A DNA stretch of 50,327 nucleotides from Gammaproteobacteria bacterium (GCA_024230095.1 JAAERS010000151.1:1-50327), one strand, 5' to 3'; numbered from the stretch's first letter, positions 1-8,306 are shown. Notes: generated from the letters alone by a model not told the origin. Numbers and translations: made by a program.

Positions 1-568
1 AGAAAGTGATAATCATAGTAATCATTACACCAACAAAAACGCACAAGGCGACCGTCAATATTGACATGCTATATAACACACCACTATCTTCTGGCACTTC
101 CATCATGATAGGTACACCCGTGAACATCAAATAGATAGACATACAAATAGCAGCTAAATATACACTCAAGACTAACGCCAATTGCGGCCAAAATAATACC
201 GCCCCTGCCAGCATAAGAGGACTGGAAATATATATAGCCAACACCATACTTGTATTTATATCAGAAGAAGATCCATAGGTTTTTTCCATCCAGTAGATAG
301 CCCAACCGATGCACAAAACGGCTAATACAGTGCCTAAATAAACGCCTGCTGCTAACCTTATGGCGCTTTCTTCTGTCATACGGTTAACAAGACTTCCTCC
401 CAACTGCCAACCGGTTTGGGTAAGCCCAAAATAAATGGCCACAGCGGGAATGAGAGCTAACCACGACAAACGCCTGAGAACACAAGCCACGGCCGACATA
501 TTCCTATTCTGTAAACGTAACCAGTTAATTCTTGTAACATCACTGTTAGTTTCTACTTTAGTCTGCAT
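1..568 (-). CDS. Yip1-family inner-membrane protein (3' end beyond window)
   Basis: The reading frame opens with ATG at 566-568, preceded by an AGGGG-type ribosome site, and runs off the left edge without a stop, giving 189 residues. After a short polar N-terminus it holds a chain of hydrophobic stretches: WLALIPAVAIYFGLTQTGW, a second with AAGVYLGTVLAVLCIGWAIYW, then PLMLAGAVLFWPQLAL and two more near the edge. The 'SPLMLAG' and 'W...GW' pattern and the spacing of about five membrane helices fit the Yip1/YohC-like family. The exact role of bacterial Yip1 proteins is not established. It follows the cytochrome oxidase cluster in the same direction, after a gap of nearly 190 bases, so co-transcription is uncertain. 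Family assignment is by pattern only. Confidence 0.6.
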   Translation of the reverse strand, partial: MQTKVETNSDVTRINWLRLQNRNMSAVACVLRRLSWLALIPAVAIYFGLTQTGWQLGGSLVNRMTEESAIRLAAGVYLGTVLAVLCIGWAIYWMEKTYGSSSDINTSMVLAIYISSPLMLAGAVLFWPQLALVLSVYLAAICMSIYLMFTGVPIMMEVPEDSGVLYSMSILTVALCVFVGVMITMIITF

Positions 569-756
569 AACCGCCCCTATTGGATCATTAATTATTTTTA
601 TAAATTTATTGCCGATTCTAGTTTATTCTGGTTTCCTGCCTTGAGGACTAAAACATCACAACTATTCTCATATAATACAGCACAGGAAAAATCTTAATCG
701 GCCAAGACATGCCTCACAAAGGCACTGCCTTCATGACCATCACATGGTCTTTTAGA

Positions 757-1293
757 CTAACCTATATTTGAATTCTTTAGCAACTTTTTGATGTCCTTTA
801 ACATAGATTTGCCTATCTGGCTAAAAGTGTAGTACATCATGATATTATCCAAAGGGTCCACCAGATAAACCCCCTCACCACGTTTAAGCGTAAAACCATT
901 CTTTGGCTTTGCCTTCAGCATGTGCGGATAGTCAGTACCTAACCCTTTCAACATTTGTTCATTCAGTAACAAAATACGGGTCACACGGTGAGCCTCTTTA
1001 CCTAAAGCAATGTGGACTTGCCGCAACACATGCAGGTTTTCTAAACACGATTGATTACATGCCCCCTCAATATTAATAAGCAAACGCCACTGCCTTTCAT
1101 CCTTCATATCCTGACTTAACTTGTGGTATACAAGACTATCTTCCAACAATTGTTCAGGTGGCAGTAATAACTCACCTTCGTTGGTGGTCGAGGTTGGCAA
1201 CCAAAGTTGCTGAAAATACATAAGGAATGCTAATGCCAATGGCACCAACGATACTAATAGAAGTGCCCATAAACTTTTTTTTCTTGCTGTCAA
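757..1293 (-). CDS. Membrane-anchored thioredoxin/SCO-like protein of the cox cluster
   Basis: A 178-residue protein starting with TTG at 1291-1293, with a strong GGGGGAG ribosome site that lies inside the tail of the original SURF1 frame. Residues about 10-30 form one membrane anchor; the rest should face the periplasm. The pair of cysteines in GACNQSC (CX3C) and the late segment GVYLVDPLDNIMMYY recall the SCO1/thioredoxin fold, where a CX3C pair binds copper. Proteins like this sit between SURF1 and ctaA in Pseudomonas cox clusters and are usually called hypothetical. Inferred role: help in copper or disulfide handling during oxidase assembly. Here ctaA, ctaB and sco do not follow; the next gene is the Yip1 protein. 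Confidence 0.72.
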   Translation of the reverse strand: MTARKKSLWALLLVSLVPLALAFLMYFQQLWLPTSTTNEGELLLPPEQLLEDSLVYHKLSQDMKDERQWRLLINIEGACNQSCLENLHVLRQVHIALGKEAHRVTRILLLNEQMLKGLGTDYPHMLKAKPKNGFTLKRGEGVYLVDPLDNIMMYYTFSQIGKSMLKDIKKLLKNSNIG

Positions 1294-1294
1294 A

Positions 1295-1384
1295 CTATTC
1301 TCCCCCTGCCACCTTTGGGCTGGATTTGTAGTGCTTGTAGATTCTAAACAAAAACAGAGTACACAAGGTCAAGCTCAAACCAAA
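1295..1384 (-). other. Orphaned 3' coding remnant of SURF1 behind an in-frame TGA
   Basis: Reading on in the SURF1 frame past the TGA at 1385-1387 gives 29 more sense codons (FGLSLTLCTLF, then LFRIYKHYKS, ending KVAGGE) up to a TAG at 1295-1297. This is the hydrophobic helix and basic tail expected at the SURF1 C-terminus, where the family reads YALQ-W-F-G-L. The TAG lies just before the TTG start of the next gene, whose ribosome site is inside this remnant, as expected for an originally coupled gene pair. The only defect is TGG to TGA at the tryptophan. Confidence 0.8.
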
Positions 1385-2020
1385 TCACTGCAGCGCATAA
1401 CCATAATGTTTTTCTGGCGTGATATTCACCGGTTGCCAGTGTGGTTGCAGTGCTGTTTGGCTGTTGATATCAAGATGGAGAACTTGTGGTAGCAAAGGCA
1501 AAGGTAAATACTGCTGTAACATTTGCATATTTACTTTCTGCAATAACTGAGGGTAGTTATCTGATAAAATAATATCCTCAGCAAGCAGTATGCCTTTTTC
1601 ACTCGGTTTTATGAGATGCCCCTCTAAGGTCACTTGGCCAGAAGGGCCGGAGATTTCCGGTAAATTAGAGCGATCTCGCCAAATATGCCAGCCGCGATTA
1701 ACCAATACTAACTTCTGTCCAATCTGAAGTAACGCGATAACATCAACACCGACTTTCCCACGCCAAATTTGATTATCCACATACCACATGTAATTAGGCA
1801 GGTAATTTCCGGCAAGCTGTACATGCTGGAATTCGGGTAATGACTCTAGCTGATCGGCACTTTCTACCACCAGCATAGTGTCACTTGCCTGAGCCTTAAG
1901 CATTAATTGACGCTTATCTTCCGCTCGATCGAGCTGCCAAAAACCCAGGCATAACAAAACAGGCATAAACAATACAGTAAATAGCGTTAGCGCCTTGTTT
2001 TGCATGATACTATTAAGCAT
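1385..2020 (-). CDS. SURF1-family cytochrome oxidase assembly protein, truncated before its last helix
   Basis: SURF1 proteins aid insertion of haem a into cytochrome oxidase subunit I at the inner membrane. The 211-residue product has the N-terminal helix (ALTLFTVLFMPVLLCLGFWQL followed by RAEDK), the central periplasmic domain with VLVNRGW and a late PEKHYGYALQ. In the family this is followed by Trp-Phe and a second membrane helix. Here the next codon is TGA, and 29 further in-frame codons encode exactly that helix. The protein as read therefore lacks its C-terminal anchor. The start at 2020 gives MLNSIMQNK; ATG at 2005 (MQNKAL) is possible. Family is certain; whether it is functional, read through, or a sequencing artefact cannot be told here. 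Confidence 0.88.
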   Translation of the reverse strand: MLNSIMQNKALTLFTVLFMPVLLCLGFWQLDRAEDKRQLMLKAQASDTMLVVESADQLESLPEFQHVQLAGNYLPNYMWYVDNQIWRGKVGVDVIALLQIGQKLVLVNRGWHIWRDRSNLPEISGPSGQVTLEGHLIKPSEKGILLAEDIILSDNYPQLLQKVNMQMLQQYLPLPLLPQVLHLDINSQTALQPHWQPVNITPEKHYGYALQ

Positions 2021-2064
2021 AGTATTGGCACCGCCGTGATGAACATGAACTGGAATCCTTGAAT

Positions 2065-2286
2065 ATGCTAATAAAACTCATTATTGCTGGTTTATTTTTA
2101 GCCGCCCTGGTCAGCCTTTTTGCTGGCTTGTACTTTTTGCTTAAAGACCAGGAGGATTCTACGCGATTACTCACTTCACTGAAGTTTCGTATCGCTATCT
2201 GTGTACTTCTGGCCATAGTCATTATTTTCGGATTTTGGACTGGCCAATTAAGTAATCAAGCTCCTTGGGGTGCAATCCATAGATAG
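2065..2286 (+). CDS. DUF2909 small twin-transmembrane protein
   Basis: A 73-residue protein with two hydrophobic segments: residues about 2-26 (LIKLIIAGLFLAALVSLFAG) and about 46-62 (IAICVLLAIVIIFGFW), joined by a short charged loop (KDQEDSTR). This matches the DUF2909 family, found between coxC and SURF1 and transcribed against them in Pseudomonas and relatives. ATG at 2065 is preferred over TTG at 2059 because GGAA at 2052-2055 has good spacing to it. Its function is unknown; location argues for a link to cytochrome oxidase. It is the only plus-strand gene in the cluster and its start lies only 44 bases from that of SURF1, so the two promoters must overlap. Confidence 0.82.
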   Translation: MLIKLIIAGLFLAALVSLFAGLYFLLKDQEDSTRLLTSLKFRIAICVLLAIVIIFGFWTGQLSNQAPWGAIHR

Positions 2287-2450
2287 CAACCAAAAAACTC
2301 GAAACGAGTAACAATTCAGTCTCTCTTCGACTTGTTCGGCTACCATTATTATAGTTTTTCCGAATCTATACCTGTCAATTTACCTGCCCAATCTTTAACC
2401 ATCAGATTATGGCGCCAAGACCCCGCCGCACAGCAGAATCTCAGCTTACC

Positions 2451-2477
2451 TTTAGTTTGACTTACCCTAAACTAAAG
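2451..2477 (-). terminator. Nine-pair hairpin across the coxC stop codon
   Basis: CTTTAGTTT at 2451-2459 and AAACTAAAG at 2469-2477 are perfect inverted copies separated by nine bases. The right arm includes the coxC stop (2472-2474). No T-run follows in either direction, so this may be an mRNA 3' stability element or a weak terminator rather than a classical one. Confidence 0.35.
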
Positions 2478-3359
2478 AATGTAGACAAAGAAAAACAACC
2501 CTATCCAAACCATATCAACAAAGTGCCAGTACCAGGCAGCAGCTTCAAAGCCAAAGTGCTGTTCAGGTGTAAAGTGCCCCTTAATAATGCGCAGCCAAAT
2601 AACAAACAAGATAAAAGCGCCAATGGTAACGTGAGCACCATGAAAGCCCGTCAACATAAAGAAGGTGGACCCATAAATACCAGAATCTAAAGTCAACCCT
2701 AACTCTTCATATGCTTCGACATACTCGACTATTTGGAAATATACAAAAACAGCACCCAATATTACTGTCAAAGCCAGCCAAAAAATGACCCGAGTGCGAT
2801 CCATGGCGCGCAAAGCATGGTGAGCAAAGGTGACCGTGACACTGGATGAGATTAATAACACAGTATTAAGTAATGGAATATGCCAAGGGTCAATTACCGC
2901 CTCAGGGCCGGGCAAATCAGCTCCCGCTGGATTATTAAACATTGGCCATTGGAAGACAAATTCTGGCCATAGCATGTGGCTGATACCCTTATCGCCTTCA
3001 CCCGACAACCAAGGTCCAGCGATTTGCCTAACGTAAAATAAGGCACCAAAAAAGGCAGCAAAAAACATAACTTCAGAAAAGATGAACCAACCCATTCCCC
3101 AACGGTATGAACGATCCATTTGGGCATTATATAGTCCGCCTCGGCTTTCCCCAATGACCTTGGAAAACCAGTTATACAAGACAGAAGCTAGTATTAACGC
3201 ACCGGCAAAGAAAACAAAATGCGGCAAAGCCCAACCTTCTCCACCAGAGCTAGAATGATTCAGCATGCCGCCTGCTCCTGCGGCCAAACCAATCAAACCA
3301 ATGCTAGTACCGATAGGTAATCGGCTACTCTCGGGTACATAATAATTGCTGGCTGCCAT
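2472..3359 (-). CDS. coxC: Cytochrome c oxidase subunit III
   Basis: A 295-residue multi-helix protein of the COX3 family, a core membrane subunit of the aa3-type proton-pumping oxidase. Typical motifs are visible: YYVPESSRLPIG near the start, RWGMGWFIFSEVMFFAAFFGALFY, the family signature FHGAHVTIGAFIL, and the C-terminal WYWHFVDMVWIGLFFFVYIL. A glycine/serine-rich loop (MLNHSSSGGEGW) lies after the first helix, as in Pseudomonas homologues. It follows ctaG by 46 bases in the coxB-coxA-ctaG-coxC operon. A good ribosome site (AAAAGGAGAG) precedes the ATG at 3357-3359. Confidence 0.97.
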   Translation of the reverse strand: MAASNYYVPESSRLPIGTSIGLIGLAAGAGGMLNHSSSGGEGWALPHFVFFAGALILASVLYNWFSKVIGESRGGLYNAQMDRSYRWGMGWFIFSEVMFFAAFFGALFYVRQIAGPWLSGEGDKGISHMLWPEFVFQWPMFNNPAGADLPGPEAVIDPWHIPLLNTVLLISSSVTVTFAHHALRAMDRTRVIFWLALTVILGAVFVYFQIVEYVEAYEELGLTLDSGIYGSTFFMLTGFHGAHVTIGAFILFVIWLRIIKGHFTPEQHFGFEAAAWYWHFVDMVWIGLFFFVYIL

Positions 3360-3405
3360 AACACTCTCCTTTTGGGAATTGATTATTTTAATTTTTTGAT
3401 TTTTA

Positions 3406-3963
3406 TTATTCAGATGTTGCTACCACCTGAGAGGTAGCAAAATCTGTGGCATCAAATAACGTATACACCATCGTAACGGTGCGTATATCCTCGGGCAAAT
3501 CTGGTGAAATAGTAAACACCAGATTCATCACTTTAGATTCACCCGAGGCTAATGTCTGCTGTTCGAAGCAAAAGCACTCGCTTTTTTTAACATAGCGAGC
3601 GGCTCTAGCTGGGGTAATACTGGGCACACTCTGTGACACCATATCCTGATCAGTGACATTGGAAACCCAAAAGCCAACCTGTTTCCAGTCACCAGGGTGC
3701 AATGCAATTTCATTCTGTAAAGGCGAGAAACGCCACGGCATTTCTGCGTTGTTGCTCGCCACCAATTGCACCTTAATACTGCGAGACCTGTCGATCTCCA
3801 TTGCTGTTTTTACTACGGCGGCCTGCACTTTACCATTTAAGCCAGTTACCTCACAAAAAACATCGTATAAAGGTATCATGGCAAACCCAAAACCAAACAT
3901 CAGTATGGCTATGGTAACGTGTTTGACTGCTGTTTTAGCAACACTAGGTCGACTGCTCATCAA
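3406..3963 (-). CDS. ctaG: Cytochrome c oxidase assembly protein CtaG/Cox11
   Basis: A 185-residue Cox11-family protein: one N-terminal helix (about residues 15-35) and a periplasmic immunoglobulin-like domain that delivers copper to the CuB site of subunit I. Seen directly: PLYDVFCEVTGLNGK after the helix and the copper-binding CFCFEQQ motif, followed by the usual late segment PEDIRTVTMVYTLFDA. It lies 13 bases after coxA and before coxC, the common bacterial order. Length is normal for the family. Confidence 0.96.
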   Translation of the reverse strand: MMSSRPSVAKTAVKHVTIAILMFGFGFAMIPLYDVFCEVTGLNGKVQAAVVKTAMEIDRSRSIKVQLVASNNAEMPWRFSPLQNEIALHPGDWKQVGFWVSNVTDQDMVSQSVPSITPARAARYVKKSECFCFEQQTLASGESKVMNLVFTISPDLPEDIRTVTMVYTLFDATDFATSQVVATSE

Positions 3964-3976
3964 TCAACTCCTCAGT

Positions 3977-5563
3977 TTACTTCACCTCTGGTGGTTCTGA
4001 GAAAGAATGATAGGGGGCCGGTGAAGGTAAAGTCCATTCTAGACCCTCTGTCCCTTCCCATACTTCATCGGTAGCCTTTTTGCCATTTCTAATGGCATCT
4101 ATAACAATATACAAGAAAAGTATTTGCGATAGACCAAATATAAAGGCACCGATGCTTGCGACGGCATTAAAGTCAGCAAACTGCAGAGCATAGTCAGGAA
4201 TACGCCGCGGCATGCCCGCCAAACCAACAAAATGCATTGGGAAAAAAGTGACATTCACGCCCACAAAAGACAACCAAAAATGCCATTTACCCAGCGTCTC
4301 GTTGTAATAACGTCCACACCACTTTGGTATCCAATAGTAAACACCAGCAATAATGGCAAATAAAGCGCCGGGCACGAGCACATAGTGAAAATGGGCTACC
4401 ACAAAATAGGTATCGTGATATTGAAAGTCAGCTGGTGCAATAGCTAGCATCAAGCCAGAAAAGCCACCAATGGTAAATAGAATTACAAAAGCCACGGCAA
4501 ACAGCATAGGCGTCTCAAAGGTCATTGAACCATTAAACATGGTAGAAACCCAGTTAAACACCTTGACGCCTGTGGGTATAGCAATCAGCATTGTGGCATA
4601 CATAAAGAACAGTTCGGTTGCCAAAGGCAGCCCAACAGTAAACATATGGTGAGCCCATACGATAAAGGACAGGAAGGCGATAGATGCAGTGGCATAAACC
4701 ATTGACGAATAGCCGAACAAAGGCTTGCGAGCGAAAGTAGGAATAATTTGTGACACAATTCCGAAGGCTGGCAGAATCATAATATAGACTTCTGGGTGAC
4801 CAAAAAACCAGAATACATGTTGAAACAACACGGGGTCACCACCACCAGCGGCATTGAAGAAGCTGGTTCCAAAATGGATATCCATTAGCATCATGGTTAC
4901 AACACCAGCTAATACGGGCATAACGGCAATCAGTAGATAGGCAGTGATCAACCAGGTCCACACAAACAATGGCATTTTCATCAATGTCATACCAGGGGCA
5001 CGCAGATTCAGAATCGTAGCAATGATATTAATAGCCCCCATAATGGAAGAAATACCCATTAAGTGCACACCAAAAATAAAATATGTCACGCTACTCGGGG
5101 CATAGGTGGTCGATAGTGGCGCATAAAAAGTCCAACCAAAGTTAGGCGCACCCGCCTCACTAAAGAGCGTCAGTATCAACATGCCAAAAGCAAAAGGTAA
5201 TATCCAAAAACTCAAGTTGTTCATGCGCGGCAAGGCCATGTCAGGGGCCCCCACCATCATGGGCACCAACCAATTAGCCATGCCGACAAAAGCCGGCATT
5301 ATGGCGCCAAACACCATAACCAAACCGTGCATAGTAGTCATCTGGTTAAAGAATTCCGGTTCGATCAATTGCATGCCGGGCTGAAATAACTCAAGCCTTA
5401 TAATCAGGGCCATACTGCCGCCGATTAGCAACATGGTAAAGGCGAACCAAAGGTACAGGGTACCTATGTCCTTATGGTTGGTTGTCAATACCCAACGCAT
5501 TAGCCCTTTGGCAGGGCCATGATGGCCATGATCTTCGTGTAAAGTAGTAGCACTTGTCATCAT
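3977..5563 (-). CDS. coxA: Cytochrome c oxidase subunit I
   Basis: The 528-residue catalytic subunit with haem a, haem a3 and CuB. The twelve-helix pattern is clear. Key motifs: TTMHGLVMVFGA (low-spin haem ligand), FFGHPEVYIMILPAFG with the Glu-Val pair of the type A proton channel, WAHHMFTVGLP (CuB histidines) and HDTYFVVAHFHYVL (haem ligands). It begins six bases after the coxB stop codon. The histidine-rich N-terminus (HEDHGHHG) is frequent in such proteins. Length and motifs are complete; no defect is seen in contrast to the SURF1 assembly gene downstream. Confidence 0.98.
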   Translation of the reverse strand: MMTSATTLHEDHGHHGPAKGLMRWVLTTNHKDIGTLYLWFAFTMLLIGGSMALIIRLELFQPGMQLIEPEFFNQMTTMHGLVMVFGAIMPAFVGMANWLVPMMVGAPDMALPRMNNLSFWILPFAFGMLILTLFSEAGAPNFGWTFYAPLSTTYAPSSVTYFIFGVHLMGISSIMGAINIIATILNLRAPGMTLMKMPLFVWTWLITAYLLIAVMPVLAGVVTMMLMDIHFGTSFFNAAGGGDPVLFQHVFWFFGHPEVYIMILPAFGIVSQIIPTFARKPLFGYSSMVYATASIAFLSFIVWAHHMFTVGLPLATELFFMYATMLIAIPTGVKVFNWVSTMFNGSMTFETPMLFAVAFVILFTIGGFSGLMLAIAPADFQYHDTYFVVAHFHYVLVPGALFAIIAGVYYWIPKWCGRYYNETLGKWHFWLSFVGVNVTFFPMHFVGLAGMPRRIPDYALQFADFNAVASIGAFIFGLSQILFLYIVIDAIRNGKKATDEVWEGTEGLEWTLPSPAPYHSFSEPPEVK

Positions 5564-5569
5564 AATCCC

Positions 5570-6697
5570 CTATTTACGTGCGTCAATTATATTTATTGGA
5601 GTCACGGTATCGCCAGTATTATTATCCCAAGCATTACGCTCATAAGTGATAACCGCGGCTAATTCAACATCACTTAACTGAGCAGCAAAAGCCTGCATGG
5701 CTGTCCCAGGCACCCCATTAAGTACTACATCAATATGAGCATCAACATCGCCGACGGCAATGGCACTTCCCTTTAACGCTGGGAAAATGGTTCCCATGCC
5801 TTCGCCACTTTGGCCATGACATCCAGCGCACCGACCGGCATATACTTCAGCTCCTGTAGTCATTAACTCATCATAACTAAAGTCTCCCATGGCCGCTGCT
5901 GCTTCGGCAACCTTAGCCGCGCGCTGGTCATCTAACCACGCCTGATAGTTTTCTTGACTAAGCGCGCGAACGACCACTGGCATAAATCCATGGTCAACAC
6001 CACACAGTTCAGCACACTGACCTCGATATATACCTTCCTTACCCACTGGCACATTAACCCAAGATTCATTAACGTAACCAGGCACAGCATCTTTCTTAAC
6101 GGCAAATTCAGGTACCCACCAAGAATGTATTACATCTGAAGAGGTAATTAAAAATCGCACCTTGACACCGGTTGGTATAACCATCTCTCGATCCACTTCG
6201 AGCAGATAATTTTCACCCTTGTCTTGTTTGTTATAAATTTCGTCTTTGGAGGTCGCCAGATTACTAAAAAAGCGCACATCCTCGCCCAAATAATCATACT
6301 CCCATTTCCACTGATAGCCGGTGATCTTTATATCTATCTGAGCATCACTGGAATCGTACATCTTCACCAACGTAGTAGTGGCTGGAATAGCCATAAGAAT
6401 CAAAATCAGTGTTGGGATCGCTGTCCATAAAAGTTCTAGCGTGAGACTTTCGTGGAATTTTGATGCCTTGGCACCTTTTGACTTTCGGTGCTTATACATG
6501 GAATAGAACATCACGCCAAATACCAACACACCTATCCACACGCAAATCCATAAAATGAGCATATGAAGGTCGTAAATTGATTGACTAACTTGGGTGACGC
6601 CCTGCGGCATATTCAATTCCCAGTCAGCATAGGTGGATTGAGAAACTAGCAAGGCGGTAATGGCGGAACTCAGGCGCAGCCCAGTTCTAGATAACAT
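5570..6697 (-). CDS. coxB: Cytochrome c oxidase subunit II with fused cytochrome c domain (caa3 type)
   Basis: A 375-residue subunit II. ATG at 6695-6697 is chosen because TAAGGAG lies just upstream and a signal peptide (ALLVSQSTYA-DW) follows directly; a longer frame to 6772 has no such signals. Two membrane helices follow, then the periplasmic CuA domain with HSWWVPEF and CAELCGVDHGFMP (the CuA Cys, His and Met ligands). Residues about 290-340 add a haem c domain: CAGCHG and a distal Met in GTAMQAF. Such caa3-type subunits take electrons through the fused haem. This is the first gene of the oxidase operon. Confidence 0.96.
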   Translation of the reverse strand: MLSRTGLRLSSAITALLVSQSTYADWELNMPQGVTQVSQSIYDLHMLILWICVWIGVLVFGVMFYSMYKHRKSKGAKASKFHESLTLELLWTAIPTLILILMAIPATTTLVKMYDSSDAQIDIKITGYQWKWEYDYLGEDVRFFSNLATSKDEIYNKQDKGENYLLEVDREMVIPTGVKVRFLITSSDVIHSWWVPEFAVKKDAVPGYVNESWVNVPVGKEGIYRGQCAELCGVDHGFMPVVVRALSQENYQAWLDDQRAAKVAEAAAAMGDFSYDELMTTGAEVYAGRCAGCHGQSGEGMGTIFPALKGSAIAVGDVDAHIDVVLNGVPGTAMQAFAAQLSDVELAAVITYERNAWDNNTGDTVTPINIIDARK

Positions 6698-6787
6698 ACA
6701 CAGACTCCTTATTTTTTTTGTAATTTGTGTGACTCTCAGCGTAAAAAAAACCACAATGTCGCATTGGAACAAGAGCAGTTGGGGTCG

Positions 6788-6817
6788 ATTATGCTATTAA
6801 TTGCTATGAATATGCAA
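6788..6817 (-). promoter_or_regulatory. Candidate promoter of the cytochrome oxidase operon
   Basis: On the minus strand TTGCAT (6812-6817) and CATAAT (6788-6793) are separated by 18 bases, upstream of coxB. The segment also holds TTGC...GCAA inverted arms. This is a sigma-70-like match by eye only; no operator family was recognised. Confidence 0.35.
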
Positions 6818-6844
6818 TACTACTTTTGAATATTGTTTTATTCA

Positions 6845-7054
6845 TCATGGCAAAGCTAAATTCACCATGAACAAAACTATGAGGACAAACACTATAGCGC
6901 ATACAAAAGTAATAGCCAGCATTCGCTCTAAACCACCTTCAGAAAAATCACTTTCCTGTTTTTCTTTAGATTGCACCCCTACCAGTGCAGCAAGGACACT
7001 TTGCACAAAGCTCAGTAGTTGTCTCCACCCCTTTCTACTATTATCATCTGCCAT
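6845..7054 (-). CDS. DUF2970 small membrane protein
   Basis: A 69-residue protein with the DUF2970 pattern: LSFVQSVLAALVGVQSKEKQ followed by an acidic/glycine stretch (DFSEGG) and a C-terminal membrane helix (AITFVCAIVFVLIVLFMV). An AAGGA ribosome site precedes the ATG. DUF2970 proteins often neighbour cytochrome oxidase genes; the molecular role is unknown. It lies between pyrD and coxB on the same strand and has its own leader region of about 150 bases before coxB, so it may belong to either transcript. Confidence 0.8.
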   Translation of the reverse strand: MADDNSRKGWRQLLSFVQSVLAALVGVQSKEKQESDFSEGGLERMLAITFVCAIVFVLIVLFMVNLALP

Positions 7055-7098
7055 ATAGCCATCCTTTACGCTCTTCGAAGAAACATAGCAACTTTGAC

Positions 7099-8112
7099 TT
7101 ATTCAGTTAACTGTGAGGCACAATCACTAATTAATTTCGGGCCAGAATAAATAAAACCACTATAAATTTGTACTAACTTGGCCCCCGCATTGAGTTTAGC
7201 ACGAGCATCATCACCACAGGTAATGCCACCCACACCGATAATGGGTATAGCATCCCCCAATAGACCATATAGCTCAGCAATCACCGCTGTGGAGCGATCA
7301 GTCAAAGGCGCACCACTAAGCCCTCCTGCCTCATCGCCATTGGCATAATGCTCCACTCCTTGACGACTCAAGGTCGTATTAGTAGCGATGACGGCATCCA
7401 TTTTCTGCTCTTGCAGACACAAGGCCACACCAGCTAGCTGTTCACTATCCATATCAGGCGCAATTTTGACTGCTAAGGGCACATAACGTCCATGCACCTC
7501 GGCCAAAACAGCTTGTTCTTGTTTCAGTCGCGCCAACAGTTGACGCAAAGATTCACCATACTGTAACTCCCGTAACCCAGGAGTATTGGGTGAGGATATA
7601 TTGACCGTAATATAACTAGCGTGAGCATAGACTTTTTGCATGCAGATGAGATAATCATCAACGGCATGCTCTACTGGCGTATCAAAGTTCTTGCCAATAT
7701 TAATGCCCAAAATACCGTTAAAGCGTGCTGCTTTAACGTTGGCAACTAAGGCATCAACACCTTGATTGTTGAATCCCATACGATTAACAATCGCTTTCGC
7801 TTCGGGAATACGAAACAAACGTGGCTTCGGATTACCCGGTTGTGGACGCGGGGTAATGGTGCCAATTTCCAGAAAACCAAAGCCCAAACCCGCCAAACCA
7901 TCGATGCAACTGCCATTTTTATCCAAACCGGCTGCCAAGCCCACTGGGTTATCAAACTGCATACCCATTACTTCCACTGGCGCTGCCGGTATTGTTGGCG
8001 CCAAAGCTGGCAACAAACGCAAACGAGCCGCCGCCGACAAGGCATCCAGAGTGACTTCATGTGCTGTTTCAGCAGACAGTTGGAATAACAAATGGCGGGC
8101 AATGGAAAACAA
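7099..8112 (-). CDS. pyrD: Dihydroorotate dehydrogenase (quinone), class 2
   Basis: The 337-residue membrane-associated flavoenzyme oxidises dihydroorotate to orotate and passes electrons to quinone, the fourth step of pyrimidine synthesis. Class 2 features: an N-terminal amphipathic helix region ([12 protein letters not shown]), [13 protein letters not shown], the catalytic serine in [30 protein letters not shown] and the FMN phosphate loop IIGVGGI. The start is TTG at 8110-8112, with AGG eight bases upstream; the family begins this way. It is preceded by a perfect TATAAT and a leader hairpin described separately. Confidence 0.97.
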   Translation of the reverse strand: MFSIARHLLFQLSAETAHEVTLDALSAAARLRLLPALAPTIPAAPVEVMGMQFDNPVGLAAGLDKNGSCIDGLAGLGFGFLEIGTITPRPQPGNPKPRLFRIPEAKAIVNRMGFNNQGVDALVANVKAARFNGILGINIGKNFDTPVEHAVDDYLICMQKVYAHASYITVNISSPNTPGLRELQYGESLRQLLARLKQEQAVLAEVHGRYVPLAVKIAPDMDSEQLAGVALCLQEQKMDAVIATNTTLSRQGVEHYANGDEAGGLSGAPLTDRSTAVIAELYGLLGDAIPIIGVGGITCGDDARAKLNAGAKLVQIYSGFIYSGPKLISDCASQLTE

Positions 8113-8123
8113 GATAGTTACCT

Positions 8124-8155
8124 AAAGGCTAATGATAGAGTAGCCTTTTATTATA
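8124..8155 (-). promoter_or_regulatory. pyrD -10 element and leader hairpin next to the ribosome site
   Basis: On the minus strand a perfect TATAAT (8150-8155) is followed by AAAAGGCTA. The arm AAAGGCTA (8141-8148) pairs perfectly with TAGCCTTT (8124-8131) across a nine-base loop, and the second arm abuts the AGG ribosome site and the TTG start. No good -35 hexamer is visible. The predicted start point falls inside the first arm (8143-8145). In E. coli, pyrC and pyrD are controlled by start-point choice and a 5' hairpin covering the ribosome site; the layout here is similar but not identical. Confidence 0.5.
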
Positions 8156-8306
8156 CCCTATTTTTTATGTGCCTTCCCATGCCATATAAGCTCCACACAA
8201 CGTAGTATTAGGTTACAAAAATAACTCAATCAGACCACAAATAGTGCCATTCACAATAGCCAAGTTGTCAGCATGGAGTATTTGAGAAATCAAATAAGGC
8301 CAAACG

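Noticed and set aside
435-644. Plus-strand 69-residue frame with a hydrophobic end
   Set aside because: It is antisense to the Yip1-family gene, which has a good ribosome site and membrane-protein pattern.
735-753. GACCAT-CAC-ATGGTC followed by TTTT, a terminator-like hairpin
   Set aside because: The T-run is on the plus strand, where no gene ends; the stem has only six pairs and a three-base loop.
6698-6772. Longer coxB start at 6772
   Set aside because: It would place a non-signal extension before the signal peptide; the inner ATG has a TAAGGAG site.
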